Shown: piece after piece, positions 52,220 through 61,907 of the stretch
Layout of the letters: every line of letters begins with the position of its first letter
Position numbering within the stretch: position 1 is the first letter of the stretch
NCBI GenBank assembly: GCA_049841135.1
Contig: JASGHK010000005.1
Location: 2,356,001 to 2,420,000, forward strand
Source of the DNA: JACRCT01 sp049841135
GTDB lineage: Bacteria > Myxococcota > Myxococcia > Myxococcales > UBA5297
Reading direction: 5' to 3'
Length of the DNA: 64,000 nt
Position numbers and translations under genes: made by a program
Notes under the pieces: model-generated
Database searches by the model: none
What the model was told of the DNA's origin: nothing
What the model saw: the letters and a program-made list of their open reading frames with translations, nothing else

Positions 52220-53777
52220 TCAGCCCATCTTCGTCTTCGCCGGACCCAGGGCCGCGACGGCGCCCGCTTCGTCGAGCACGGGCCCCCGGACCCTCAGCGC
52301 ACCCCAGCGAAAGGCGGCTGGCGAATGGGACCACTCCGTCCTCGTCCGCTGGATCCACTCGCCCTCCGGAAGCACGCACACCTCCCGTTCGAGGACGCCC
52401 TGTTTGTCGAAGAAGCCGTACACGCTCGGCGCCGTGGCGGTGAGGACGTGGCCGCGCTCGTCCACGGCCAGGTCGGACGAGTCACGGTTCCAGACCGCGC
52501 CCTCGATCCTTCGCACCGGATAGCGCGCCACCTCGGCCCCCTCCTCGACGCTCCACAGCGACACGACCGCCTCTTGCTTCCGCTCCGTCTTCCAGCGCAG
52601 CGCCAGCCAGGCCCCGTCTTCGCTGAAGGCCGCCCGGTCGAGCGTGGGGGAGCCGGCGTCGTCGCCGCCGGAGTCGACGCGGATGGCGTGGCCGTCCTCG
52701 AGGAACAGCACGCCTCGCTCCGGGGCGCGGACGACGAAGAGGCGGCGAGCATGGTGTGCGTCGATCCAGTGGAGCTCGAGGTCGGGCAGGAGAGCGCTCC
52801 GCCTCTTCTGCGAGACGACCGCCAGCCCGCGCTTCCCATCGACCGCCAGGAGCGCCGACTCCTCGTTGGCCTCGACCAGCTTGCAGGACTCGCACGCGAG
52901 ACTCCTGGGCAGCACCAGCTGGGTGCGCTCGCCTTCGGGGCCGAACCAGGCGAGCGCCTCGAAGGAGAAGCTCGTCTTCGACCTGCCGCACCACGACCAC
53001 CTCGCCAATGCGGGTGAGCGCCATCGGCGGGAGGTCTTCTCCGCCGAGATCGCTCTCGCGGAACGCTGCGTGGCGCCAGGTGCGGCCGTCTTCGAGCGAG
53101 CGCACGAAGACGCTCTGTGACCACGTCCCCGCCGAAGCGAACCGCGCGTTGAGCGCGAGGCTCCCCACCTGCTCCCCGCCCACGTCCAGGATTTGGCTCG
53201 AGCCGTCGGCGAACGAGAAGAAGCGCGGCGAGGTCCCGCGGCGCGCGACGAGCACTCCGCGCGCCGACAGGATGGACACGTCCGGAGGGGGCGGCGCGAG
53301 CTGGACGCCACGCAGAGTGAGGGAGCGGTCCTGGTCGCTCACCGCAAAGTCACCGCGGTCGGGAGGCTCCGCGCGGCCAGTCTGGCCGGTCGTCGCCTCG
53401 CGGTAGGGGTCGGTCCCGTCGAAGCGATGGCCGAGGCCGTCGGCCACCGCCTCGCACGTCCCCTCGTCGGAGACGGCGAGGCTGCTCGCTCGCTCGATGG
53501 GCCGGAAGGTGAAGCAGCTCCGGGTGAGGTCCACAATCGTGATCCCGGAGACGGTGCCGATCGCCACGAACCGCCGCGAGCTTGACCGCGCGAGGGCCGT
53601 GACGCTGGAGCCGCAGGCGGTCCGCAGCACCAGCTTCCGGGTCCAGGTCGGCGGCTCGTACAGGCTCATGCTGCCGTTGAAGTGGCCGACCAGGAGGGCC
53701 CCGCCCGCGTCGAGCCGGGCGGTCTGAACTGGCGACTCCTCGGGGGGAAGCAACTCACCGATTTCGAGCAGGGACAT
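52220..53777 (-). CDS. WD40-like beta-propeller protein, frameshifted
   Basis: I set the start at ATG 53777, where GGAGG lies 11 bases upstream; it encodes MSLLEIGELLPPEESP. Residues then show beta-propeller blades (ARLDAGGALLVGHFNGSMS, VTALARSSSRRFVAIG, SSLAVSDEGTCEAVADG, and later WLALRWKTERKQEAVVSLWS). No signal peptide, so it is cytoplasmic. The frame breaks at 52967-52973, where the plus strand GAAGCTC becomes GAGCTC when one base is removed; the rest continues as FEALAWFGPEG to the stop at 52220. The joined length is about 518 residues. It is an interaction or scaffold protein of unknown partner. A truncated paralogue leader lies at 34530. Confidence 0.72.
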
Positions 53778-53901
53778 TGCGACATCATCCTCCATCGCCG
53801 CCGACCTTCCGGGCCGTCCTTCCTTCGATTCCGATGAGGGCCTTCGAGGTTGGCCGAGCGCGTAGGCGAAGACCCAGGCCCGCGGGCTAGACTCGGGGCC
53901 C

Positions 53902-54903
53902 GTGACGATCCTTCCTGTCAGCTGCCCCCATTGCCAGCACTCGCGGGACGTCGACGCCTCCCGCGTCCCCAAGGCGCGCGTCCGGGTGAAGTGCCAGAAG
54001 TGCGGCCAGTCGTTCGAGCTCGACGGGGCGGCCCTGCACGAGGCCGACGCGCCGCTCGAGCTCGACCTCCCCGCGCCGGCCGTTCCCGTGCCATCGCCAC
54101 CGCCCGAAGACGTGCCTAACGCTGCGGACGTCGCGAGCCTGCCCGCTCCGATGCCGCTTCCCGCAGCGACCTCTTCCGACTCGGCCAACTCCGGGGCATG
54201 GGACCGCCTGCCGGGTTGGGCCAAGTGGCGGGCCGTGCCGGCGGTGCTGCTGGCGGCGTTGCTGGGCTATGGCTGGCTCAACTGTGGCCACCGGCCGACG
54301 GCGGTCGGCCTGCGCTGGTCGAGCGAGGGCGCTCCGCTCTCCAGCGCCTCCAAGGTCCTGGTCTTCCTGCACGGGTTTCGGGGCTCGGGCGGCGACCTCG
54401 AGTGGTTCGCGGAGGCGGTGGTCAAGCGCGCCCGGCCGGCCAACGTCGCCGTCGTCTTGCCGGACGGACCCTTCTCCTACTGGTCTGGCCGTGCCTGGGA
54501 GACCACCGAGCCCCACGAGCGCGAGGAGAGCTTGCGACGTCTCTCGGCGCTCCTGGCGGAGCTGACCCGCAAGCACGGCGTGCCGCCGGAACGGATCGTC
54601 ATCGGCGGCTTCTCGCAGGGTGGCGCCTTCGCGGCGGATCTCGCGCAGACCTACCCGGAGAAGCTCGGCGGCGCGGTCATCGTCGCGGCCTGCGGCTTCC
54701 CGGCCGGCCCGATGCCCGAGATGCCCTACCTGGTCGCCCACGGCGCGGCCGACCAACTGTGCCCCCACGACCGGGCCCAAGCCTTCGTCGCCCGGCTCAA
54801 GGACCAAGGCCGCGCCGTGCGCTTCGTGGACCACAAGGACAACCACTTCATCACCGAGGAGATCCAGGCGGCGACCGCGCAGTTCCTCGCCGGAGCGCCG
54901 TGA
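53902..54903 (+). CDS. Membrane-anchored esterase with N-terminal zinc ribbon
   Basis: The start is GTG 53902, giving MTILPVSCPHC. Residues 1-40 form a zinc ribbon of the kind found at the start of many myxobacterial proteins (CPHC at 8-11 and CQKC at 31-34). A Pro/Ala-rich linker follows, one membrane segment at 112-127, and an alpha/beta-hydrolase of the phospholipase/carboxylesterase family (about 145-330). The nucleophile is Ser238 in GGFSQGG, with Asp284 in HGAADQL and His315 in DHKDNHF; the oxyanion motif is LHGFRGSGGD. The zinc ribbon would stay in the cytoplasm and the esterase outside. The combination is unusual. It converges with the operon ending at 54925. Confidence 0.83.
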   Translation: MTILPVSCPHCQHSRDVDASRVPKARVRVKCQKCGQSFELDGAALHEADAPLELDLPAPAVPVPSPPPEDVPNAADVASLPAPMPLPAATSSDSANSGAWDRLPGWAKWRAVPAVLLAALLGYGWLNCGHRPTAVGLRWSSEGAPLSSASKVLVFLHGFRGSGGDLEWFAEAVVKRARPANVAVVLPDGPFSYWSGRAWETTEPHEREESLRRLSALLAELTRKHGVPPERIVIGGFSQGGAFAADLAQTYPEKLGGAVIVAACGFPAGPMPEMPYLVAHGAADQLCPHDRAQAFVARLKDQGRAVRFVDHKDNHFITEEIQAATAQFLAGAP

Positions 54904-54924
54904 GGATCGTGACGCCAAAGCAAC

Positions 54925-55473
54925 TCAGGTGATCCAGAGCATCCTGTCCTCGACCAGGGACCAGTGCCCGCTCGCGTCGCGGGCCAGGTAGAAGATGTAG
55001 CCCTCCGAGAACGGGTAGGGCGACGTCCAGCTGAACTGGCCCTTCACGACTGCCCGATCGCGCCCGCGGTTGAACGCGATCCGGGATAGCAGGAAGTTGC
55101 CCGCCGGGTTCGTTCCGCGCGGGAGCCGAGTGCCCACCGCGGCGGGATAGGCGTGCGAATAGCCCAGCACGTTGGCGGGCCTGACGGCTTCGACGAGGCG
55201 CTCGATCGGACCAGGCCAGGTGCTCGCCCTCGTCGGGTCGGTCCTGGCCCGCCGCAGCTCCTCTTCCTTGAAGGTCGTGAACGCGTCGGGCGTGTCGACG
55301 AGTGTGGCGTCCTTGGTCTCGTTCACCCATGGCTTCGCGAGCACCGCCGAGTAGATCTCGTCCTGCTCGGTGTCGGGCGGTGGCGGCCGCGGCCGGTACA
55401 CGGCGACCGCGGCGCCGCCCGCGAGCGCGAAGCCCAGCACGACGAGTGCCACCCCGAACCGACGGAAGGTCAT
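54925..55473 (-). CDS. Membrane/exported hypothetical protein
   Basis: The frame is open far upstream, but ATG 55473 begins a hydrophobic N-terminus (FGVALVVLGFALAGGAAVAVY) suitable for a signal anchor. The 182-residue product continues PRPPPPDTEQDEIYSAVL, LAKPWVNETKDATLVDTPDA, and ends with beta-strands (FSWTSPYPFSEGYIFYLAR). No Cys or catalytic motif was recognised. It is 17 bases downstream of the Tudor-like/DUF1566 gene, so it is likely cotranscribed. Confidence 0.65.
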   Translation of the reverse strand: MTFRRFGVALVVLGFALAGGAAVAVYRPRPPPPDTEQDEIYSAVLAKPWVNETKDATLVDTPDAFTTFKEEELRRARTDPTRASTWPGPIERLVEAVRPANVLGYSHAYPAAVGTRLPRGTNPAGNFLLSRIAFNRGRDRAVVKGQFSWTSPYPFSEGYIFYLARDASGHWSLVEDRMLWIT

Positions 55474-55490
55474 TGCGTTCTCCGAGGCGC

Positions 55491-56219
55491 CTACTTGAAG
55501 TGCAGGACTTCGTATTGCCTGGCCTTGGGAGGGGTGGCCGTCCAGACGCAGCGCGCGTAGTTGGTGGATGCGGGGTCGGAGTCGCTCAGGCCGATGCCGT
55601 CCTTGAAGCCGACGCTGGCCTGGCCGCTGCCGTCCGTGAACTCCGACGCCGACCAGTAGTAGTCCCTCTTCATGCCGGGAAACGCGGCCTCGTCGAAGAC
55701 GGGCCCAGCGGGCGGCTTGGTCGCCGAAAACTTGTTGAGCACCAGGGTCTCGAGCTCGTCGTTGCTGGGCAGCCGCCAGCCCTTCTTGCCGGCCAGCTTC
55801 TTCGCCTTGCAGGCGGCGACGGCATCCTTGAGCGTCAGCTTCTTGTCCGCCCCGTCTCGCTCCCACAGGAGCTTGGTCTTGGTGTCGAGCACCGTGTCGC
55901 CCTGCGCCGTGAAGCGGCCGGAGGCCTCCTTCGCGGCCTCCCTCGGCTCGGCCTTCGTACCGGGCCCCGCGGCCGTGGCCGGGGCCTTGTACCGCTCGGG
56001 GCCGACCCACTCGTCCCAGGACTCGTCGTACCCGTCGTAGCGGACCCTCACCTTGTCGCCGTCGACTGCGAGCACCTGTGCCGCGAACCAGTCGCCCTTC
56101 CACTCGACGCTCAGGCGGTCGCCGACCTTGGCGGGGGCGGCCGTCGCCTCCGGCGCTGCGAGGATCAGCAAGCCAAGGACCGCTGCGGCCGACGCCAGAT
56201 GCTTCGCGACCCTGGGCAT
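55491..56219 (-). CDS. Secreted Tudor/Agenet-like plus DUF1566 (Lcl-like) protein
   Basis: ATG 56219 follows GGAGGGG. The 242-residue protein has a signal peptide (AAAVLGLLILAAPEATA). An N-terminal Tudor/Agenet/chromo-barrel-like domain at about 30-78 (VGDRLSVEWKGDWFAAQVL, RVRYDGYDESWDEWV) has the aromatic positions of such barrels. A DUF1566 domain follows at about 105-242 (TVLDTKTKLLWERDGADKK, LAGKKGWRLPSNDELETLV, FKDGIGLSDSD), a fold in bacterial Lcl-type adhesins. Fusing a barrel usually seen in eukaryotic nuclear proteins with a bacterial secreted adhesin-type domain is rare. It could bind a glycan or glycosaminoglycan on the surface. The downstream hypothetical gene shares its operon. 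Confidence 0.75.
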   Translation of the reverse strand: MPRVAKHLASAAAVLGLLILAAPEATAAPAKVGDRLSVEWKGDWFAAQVLAVDGDKVRVRYDGYDESWDEWVGPERYKAPATAAGPGTKAEPREAAKEASGRFTAQGDTVLDTKTKLLWERDGADKKLTLKDAVAACKAKKLAGKKGWRLPSNDELETLVLNKFSATKPPAGPVFDEAAFPGMKRDYYWSASEFTDGSGQASVGFKDGIGLSDSDPASTNYARCVWTATPPKARQYEVLHFK

Positions 56220-56352
56220 GTACCCCTCCGGTGGAATTGAACGACGAGTGCCTCGGATGCCGACGCGGAACCGCCAGCGAGTATTCGCCGCTGTGGCCGT
56301 GCTCGCAAGACGCTGGACTGTCGTGCCCCCTTCTCTTGGTAGGGTGTCTGGC

Positions 56353-56871
56353 ATGGCACGAGACATGACCGGGTGGACCAAAGTCCTGAAGGCCAACGGG
56401 CTGAAGGCGAGAGACTACGGCGACACCATCTTCGTGACGTGGGCCGGGGTGCATCGGCTGGGCGCGGGCCAAATCGTCCTCAAGCGAGCCCCGGATGGAC
56501 GGCTCCACCTGTTCACCACGCTTCTGAGCGGCGCCGAGATTCCCTTCGAAGACCGCTTCGACGAGGCGCATGCCCAGCCGGTCGCCGAGTTGGCAGCGCG
56601 GTTCAACCGGGGCCGCTTCTTCGAGTTGCTCGACGCCGATTTGGAGAGCAGGAAGCTCTGCTACAAGGCGCTTCTCCTCTCGGGGTTTCGTTCGGCGACG
56701 CCCAAGGAGGACCGCATCGTCTCGGCGGTCCGGGTCCATGTCGAGCGGAGCACGACGGTGCTGGCAGGCTTTCGTGCACTCCTTGGCGGCGAGTCGCCGG
56801 CGGCCGTCGCTGCCCGCTTGAACGACACCTTGGGCCGGTATCACCCGCTGGAAGACGGCACCACCCGCTGA
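56353..56871 (+). CDS. Cytoplasmic hypothetical protein
   Basis: ATG 56353 starts MARDMTGWTKVLKANGLKAR; the upstream in-frame part contains no recognisable domain. The 172-residue product is mixed alpha/beta (VHRLGAGQIVLKRAPDGRL, LFTTLLSGAEIPFEDRFDEA, then YKALLLSGFRSATPKEDRIV). I recognise no domain. It has no signal peptide. It diverges from the Tudor-like gene and precedes the glycoside-hydrolase-like gene. Confidence 0.55.
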   Translation: MARDMTGWTKVLKANGLKARDYGDTIFVTWAGVHRLGAGQIVLKRAPDGRLHLFTTLLSGAEIPFEDRFDEAHAQPVAELAARFNRGRFFELLDADLESRKLCYKALLLSGFRSATPKEDRIVSAVRVHVERSTTVLAGFRALLGGESPAAVAARLNDTLGRYHPLEDGTTR

Positions 56872-57005
56872 CCTCGAGCTCGGGGGATGGCAGGTTGGCG
56901 AGGACCGAGCGCTGGCCCCTCGACAAGCTCAGGGTGTCGTCGGGGTGGCGTCCTTGCCCGGCTCCGCTCGTCAGCGCAGCTTTTGCCTCGGAGAGGGGAG
57001 AGCGT

Positions 57006-58974
57006 CTGGGCACTCGCCACAGGTCCGGCCTAGGGTTGGTACTCGCAGCCCTGGCGGTGCTCTCCTGCAAAGGCGGGAACGGCGGGCTCGGGGGAGCGGG
57101 GACGTTCCTGTTCGCGCAGGCGTTCTTCGGAGACGCTGCCCACGCCAGCCTGGCGGCCGAGCGGAACGCCCAGGCGCAGATGCTCAACTCGGTCGCCATC
57201 TGGCCGCCCCTCGATGACGCCAAGGCGCAGCTCCTGACCCAGCTCGGGGTACCCCCGAATCCTCAACATGGCCGGCGCGACCAAGGTCGAGGGCCTGACC
57301 GCCGAGGCCATCGACCAGCAGCTCGCCGCGCTCGTCGCGCTGGAGCGCTCGGCCGGCCTGAAGGCGACCTGGAACCTGATGGAGGAGTGGGACCAGGCAG
57401 GCGGCCGCTGGGTGCCACAAGGGCGCCCACTCTACGGCGGGCTCACCCGGCAACAGGCGCACGAGCAGTTCACGAGCTACTACCTCGAGCAGTCCCCGCC
57501 CCTCGGGACCTACCTTCGCCAGCCACAGGCCGAGCGGTCGTTCCCCCTCCTTGCCCAGACCGACTTCCCGATCAACGCGCTCACCGCCTACGGAATGGGG
57601 GTCGACCTCTGTCTCCTGGAACGGGGCATCGACGAGCTCAGCGACCTCTCGACCGGGATCGCCTTCGTCCGCGGCGCCGCAGCGCAGGCCCAGAAGACCT
57701 GGGGGATCGATCTCGCGGCGTGGCGGACAGGCAACGGAGGGGCCACCGAGTTCGACGCCAACGGCGTGCTCCTCGGCGGCTGGTCGGCCAGCTACCTGCG
57801 CCGCCACCTCTACGTCTCGTACCTCTCCGGCGCGCAGATCGTGGTCCTGGAGCCGGTCTCCTCGTACTTCGCGTCGATGGGGATCCTCAATCCCCTGGGG
57901 CAGGCCGTCTACGAGTTCGCCGACTTCGCGCTGCGACGCCACCCCGACCTCGGCAAGCCGGTGGTCGCGATGGCCGTGATGTCGAGCCACGACAGCGGCT
58001 TCGACGCCAAGCACTGGACCCACCTCCAGGAAGACACGGTCTGGTACGGCGACCTCCCCTACTCCGACGGCGACCACATGCTCGACAACTTCTTCAAGGT
58101 CGCCTTCCCGGGGCACTGGCTGCACGGGCTCGCGCCCGGAGCGCCCTTCGCAGACGCGGGTGGCCATCCGGATCCTGCGGCGTTCCGTGCCTGGCTGGCC
58201 GCGGGCGGAGATCCCCGCCCCTACGAGCCGATGGGCAGCACCCGCTGGGGCGACAACCTCGACGTCATCGCCGACAACGCCTCGCTCGCGACGCTGCAGC
58301 GCTACCAGGTCATCGCGCTCGTCGGTGACGTGGTCGTCGACGAGCCGAAGCGGACGGCGCTGCGAACCTGGGTCGAGGCCGGCGGGACGCTGGTCGCCAA
58401 CGTCAAGCAGGTGACCGCCGACGACGAGGCGCTCCTGGGCGTGCAGTTGGGCGCGACCGAGGTGAGCGAGACGACGTCGAAGTGGCTCGCCGACGGGACC
58501 GAGTACTCCGAGCCGCCGTTCCTGGCGACGCAGGTGACGCCGACGACGGCCACGCTCCTCGCGGCGGGAGGCAGCGGCGAGCCGCTCATCACCACCAACG
58601 CCGTGGGCCGCGGCCAGGTGATCCTGACCGCGGCGAATCACCTGCAGTCGCAAGCCAAGGACCGGCTGCTGCAAATCGGCATCCGGCTCTTCGATGGGCT
58701 CCATGCGCAGCATTCGCCGGTGACGGTCGAGGGCGAGGCCATCGAGTACCTGGTGACCCAGCCCTCGGGACGCACGGTGGTCGCGCTGGTCAACAACACG
58801 GCCGCACCCTGGAGCGGCAAGGTCCGCTGGCAGGGGGCATCCACCGGAGCACCGTCGGTGAAGGAGTACCTGGGCGACGGCGGCGTGAGCTTCGTCCAGG
58901 AGCAGGGGCAGATCGCCATCGAGGCGCAGGTGCCGCCGTTCGACCTGAGGGTCTACTCCCTGGAGCAGAACTGA
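57006..58974 (+). CDS. Glycoside-hydrolase-like lipoprotein, frameshifted, non-ATG start
   Basis: A lipobox (LVLAALAVLSC) is encoded in the first frame, but no ATG or GTG precedes it; CTG 57006 after GGAGAGGGGAGAG is the best candidate, so the start is uncertain. The first frame runs NAQAQMLNSVAIWPPLDDAK to LTQLG. Removing one G near 57246-57249 (after CAGCTC) continues YPRILNMAGATKVEGL into the second frame to the end at 58974. The intact protein has about 656 residues. The body resembles GH42/clan-A-type glycosidases and their trimerisation modules (RHLYVSYLSGAQIVVLEP, and later a class I GATase-like fold VIADNASLATLQRYQVIAL). Catalytic Glu residues were not assigned with certainty. It is probably secreted or surface-anchored. 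Confidence 0.65.
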
Positions 58975-59259
58975 GCCGCCGGCGCGCTCGCTCGACGGTC
59001 GTCCTAGCGCTCGAGCAGGACCGACCGCGGGGAGGGCGCCCACCGGCCGCAGCAAGGCGGCCGGCACACACCGACCAGCGCCACCGGGTAGCCGCAGAGG
59101 TCGAGGCGATGCTCGCCGATGACCAAGGGGCGCAGCGCCGAGAGGGCGCAGACCTGGAGGTAGAACCGCACGAAGAAGGCGCCGACGAGGCGCATCCCGG
59201 GGCGGCGCCGACTGGAAATGGATAGCCTCAGACTGTCCGTGTGGTAACTGTCACCGCCG

Positions 59260-60576
59260 ATGCTCGCCCCGACCCCGACCGTGTCCGCTCCTCCCCAGCC
59301 GCCGGCCACCAGACCTCGCGGAGGCAAGCGCTTCTGGGCCGCGCTCTGCGCCGCCACGCTCCTGCTGGGGACGCTCTGCTGGCTCTCCACCGGGACGATG
59401 GCGCTCTACGCCGCGACCTTGGCGCACCCCTGGGAGATCGACGGGCGCATCCTCAACTACGACCACTGGGGGTACGTGAACACCTACCGCTTCGTCAGCG
59501 GCGACTGGGAAGGCGTGCCAAAGAACAACCTGGTGGGGCACCGGGTGCTGCTCTTCGCCGTCGCCCATCCGCTGATCAAGTGGCTGGGCTTCTACGTCGG
59601 CGGGGTCCTCACGGCGCTGGCGCTCAACCTCGTGGCGTTCGTCGCCTTCGTCCTCTTCGTGCGCAGGGAGTGGGGGCCGACCGCCGCTTATGTCGCGATG
59701 GCGCTGCTCTGCGGGTGGCCGGGGATCACCTTCTGGGTCGGCTCGCCCTACGCCCACGCCATCGTCGTGCCTTGCGTTCTGGGGATCGCCATGCTCGGCC
59801 ACGCCCTGCTCAAGGCGCAGTCGACGCTGCGCGTGCTGCTGCTTTCGCTCGGGATCGGGGTGCTCTTCACCGGCTACGACCTGCTGAACTTCTTCCTCCC
59901 GGCCATCCTGCTGGTGTTGCTCGTCCGGCGGCGCTTCCTGCACGCGGCGCTCGCGTTCGTCGCCATGGCGATTCCTCCCGCGGTGGTCCAGGCCTTCCTG
60001 CGAGCGCACGACATCGAGACCAACTCGGTGATGTACCGCACGGTGCTCGGCGCGTGGCTCCATCCCGGAGACCTGAAGGCCTGGTGGGATTACCTGAAGC
60101 TCGCGCCGCTGGTCCTGGTGCAGAACTTCTTCCGCGCCAGCTTTCTGGTCCTCCCGGCGCTGTTCGTGGGGCTCTACGCCTGGGGCCGATGGAGGTTGCG
60201 CTTCCGCCTCGCCGAGTTCGAGTGGGCCGTGCTCTTGGCCGCGCTGGCCATCTTCCTCTTCAACAACCTCGCCCCCTCCTACGACCACCTGGCGGCTCCC
60301 AACGGCCGCATCCGCGGCTACGACTTCGCGCGGCTGTACCTCCCGATCTTCGTGGTGCTGGTGCTCTACGTCGCCCGCTTGGCCGCCTTCCTCGAGGACC
60401 GGTCGAAGCGCGCCATCCTCGGCGCAGCAGTCTCGCTCTGCTTGGCCTGCAACGTGGCCATCTGCCTGAGCCCCGTCCTGCGCAGCAAGGTCTTGCTGGC
60501 CCTCTACGTGGGGGACGCCGCGACCGCGGTGTACGACAACACGGGCAAGTATGGCCGGCGACCGCTCGGGCTGTGA
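59260..60576 (+). CDS. Multi-spanning membrane protein, possible GT-C-type transferase
   Basis: The start ATG 59260 lacks a clear ribosome site. The 438-residue product has about ten membrane segments (LCAATLLLGTLCWLST, GVLTALALNLVAFVAFV, YVAMALLCGWPGITFWV and others). The first periplasmic loop reads HPWEIDGRILNYDHWGYVNT, with an acidic pair that recalls, but does not match, the DD/DE loop of GT-C transferases. Later loops hold HPGDLKAWWDYLKL and APSYDHLAAPNGRIRGYDF. It could be a lipid-linked-sugar transferase or a flippase-like protein. No partner gene lies beside it, but the window is rich in surface-glycan genes. A hairpin pair follows the stop. Confidence 0.65.
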   Translation: MLAPTPTVSAPPQPPATRPRGGKRFWAALCAATLLLGTLCWLSTGTMALYAATLAHPWEIDGRILNYDHWGYVNTYRFVSGDWEGVPKNNLVGHRVLLFAVAHPLIKWLGFYVGGVLTALALNLVAFVAFVLFVRREWGPTAAYVAMALLCGWPGITFWVGSPYAHAIVVPCVLGIAMLGHALLKAQSTLRVLLLSLGIGVLFTGYDLLNFFLPAILLVLLVRRRFLHAALAFVAMAIPPAVVQAFLRAHDIETNSVMYRTVLGAWLHPGDLKAWWDYLKLAPLVLVQNFFRASFLVLPALFVGLYAWGRWRLRFRLAEFEWAVLLAALAIFLFNNLAPSYDHLAAPNGRIRGYDFARLYLPIFVVLVLYVARLAAFLEDRSKRAILGAAVSLCLACNVAICLSPVLRSKVLLALYVGDAATAVYDNTGKYGRRPLGL

Positions 60577-60654
60577 GCCCGCGACGCCGAGGCCAACCAC
60601 GATGCAGTGTGCGCCGCCGGCAACTTCTATGACCTGACCTACGACCACGAGTCC

Positions 60655-60688
60655 GTGTCAGCGAGCGCTGACACACCTTACGCAAGGT
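60655..60688 (+). terminator. Two adjacent hairpins between convergent genes
   Basis: GTGTCAGCG AG CGCTGACAC at 60655-60674 is a perfect 9-bp inverted repeat with a 2-base loop. ACCTT ACGC AAGGT at 60675-60688 follows directly. They lie between the convergent genes ending at 60576 and 60742 and can end transcription from both sides. Confidence 0.65.
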
Positions 60689-60741
60689 CAGCGGACACAC
60701 GTGGGCCGAGGGCCTGATTGTGGTGAGCCTGGCGAAGGCTG

Positions 60742-61821
60742 TCAGGGATGAACCGGGTTTGGGGCCGGGGCCGGGCCGACCGCTCCAGGCGTCCAGAGGC
60801 CCTTGGCATGGGAACCCAGGAGGACCGAGAGCGCCTTCCGGTCCTCCTCGGTGCAGGGCAGCAACCGCGCGGCCTGTGCGGTCCGGCTCTGCGCGAAGCC
60901 ATGGAGGAAGGCGACGAAGGCCCGCTGCTTGGGCGTGAAGCTGCGCGCCTTCACCTCCGCCTTCATGAAGGCGAGGAAATCCTCCTGCCACGCGACCCCG
61001 CAGTGGAGGGCCACGCCGAAGGAGACGCCGACCCGCGCCACCGCCTCGGCATAGGCGGGGTCGACGGGGAGCGTCGCGCGGTCGCGCTCGTCGGCAGGCA
61101 GGACAGGCTCTCCGCTTCCCAGCCTGGCGTTGCCCCAGAACTGCGGCAGCACCTCCTGGAGATGGCCTTGCACGGGCTCGTCTTCGAAGAAGCGAGGGCC
61201 CGGTGAGCTCGCACCGGCGCTCGCCTGGACGAAACGCGACCAGACGTCCAGGGCCCGCCCGCCGTCCCGCCAGAAGCTCCGGCAACCTTCGACGTACTTC
61301 GCCACGGCTTCGGTGCGGCCCCGCGCGAGCAGGGCGCTGGCGAGCGCGGCGTCGGGCCCCTGTGTGGCGAGCTGCGGCGAGCCTGGGGTCTTGGTGGACT
61401 CGAGGAGGAAGCGGGAGGCGCCTTCGAGGTCGTCGCGCTTCAGCGCCGCCTGTCCCAGGAGGATGTTCGCGCGGTGGAGGGCGTTTCCGTAGTTCCAGTC
61501 GCCCTGCCACTTCGTCGCTTCAGCCAGCAGGTCGCGCGCGCACCTTTCGGCGGCGTCGAGCTCGCCCGCCTCGAGGGTCAGCGCGCAGAGCCGGTCCAGG
61601 GTGTAGAACCGCGAGCTCGGGTCGAGCCGCGCGCTCAGCGAGCGCATCGCCGCGAGGCGCTTGGCCGCTCCCTCCAGGCGCTCGATTCGGGCGATCGCCG
61701 GATACACCTCGCCGGGATCCGAGATGACGCGGTGGCGGTCGACATAGGCGACCACGCCGAGTGCGGCCGCCCCCAGGATGGCGGCGCCGCCGAAGATCCA
61801 CGCCTTCTTCCGCACGGTCAT
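60742..61821 (-). CDS. Single-TM protein with helical, TPR-like body
   Basis: ATG 61821 is preceded by GGGAGG. The 359-residue protein has one N-terminal membrane segment (AWIFGGAAILGAAALGVVAYV) and a helical body with TPR-like pairs (EGAAKRLAAMRSLSARLDPS, LDAAERCARDLLAEATKW, ANILLGQAALKRDDLEGASR). The last part (FGVALHCGVAWQEDFLAFMK, GFAQSRTAQAARLLPC) is also helical, with two Cys. It should be a periplasm- or cytoplasm-facing scaffold. The function is unknown. The pentapeptide gene is upstream on the same strand, 86 bases away, possibly in the same operon. Confidence 0.68.
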   Translation of the reverse strand: MTVRKKAWIFGGAAILGAAALGVVAYVDRHRVISDPGEVYPAIARIERLEGAAKRLAAMRSLSARLDPSSRFYTLDRLCALTLEAGELDAAERCARDLLAEATKWQGDWNYGNALHRANILLGQAALKRDDLEGASRFLLESTKTPGSPQLATQGPDAALASALLARGRTEAVAKYVEGCRSFWRDGGRALDVWSRFVQASAGASSPGPRFFEDEPVQGHLQEVLPQFWGNARLGSGEPVLPADERDRATLPVDPAYAEAVARVGVSFGVALHCGVAWQEDFLAFMKAEVKARSFTPKQRAFVAFLHGFAQSRTAQAARLLPCTEEDRKALSVLLGSHAKGLWTPGAVGPAPAPNPVHP

Positions 61822-61907
61822 GGCCTGCCTCCCAAGGCGGAGTGCGGCGGCATTGTAGCTCTGCCGCCGAGAGGTCATGGGCCCTGCGGTCGTCGACCGG
61901 AACCTAC

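Noticed and set aside
59251..60648. Long minus-strand frame over the multi-spanning membrane protein
   Set aside because: It is a His/Gln/Arg-rich antisense of hydrophobic codons; the plus strand shows about ten membrane segments.
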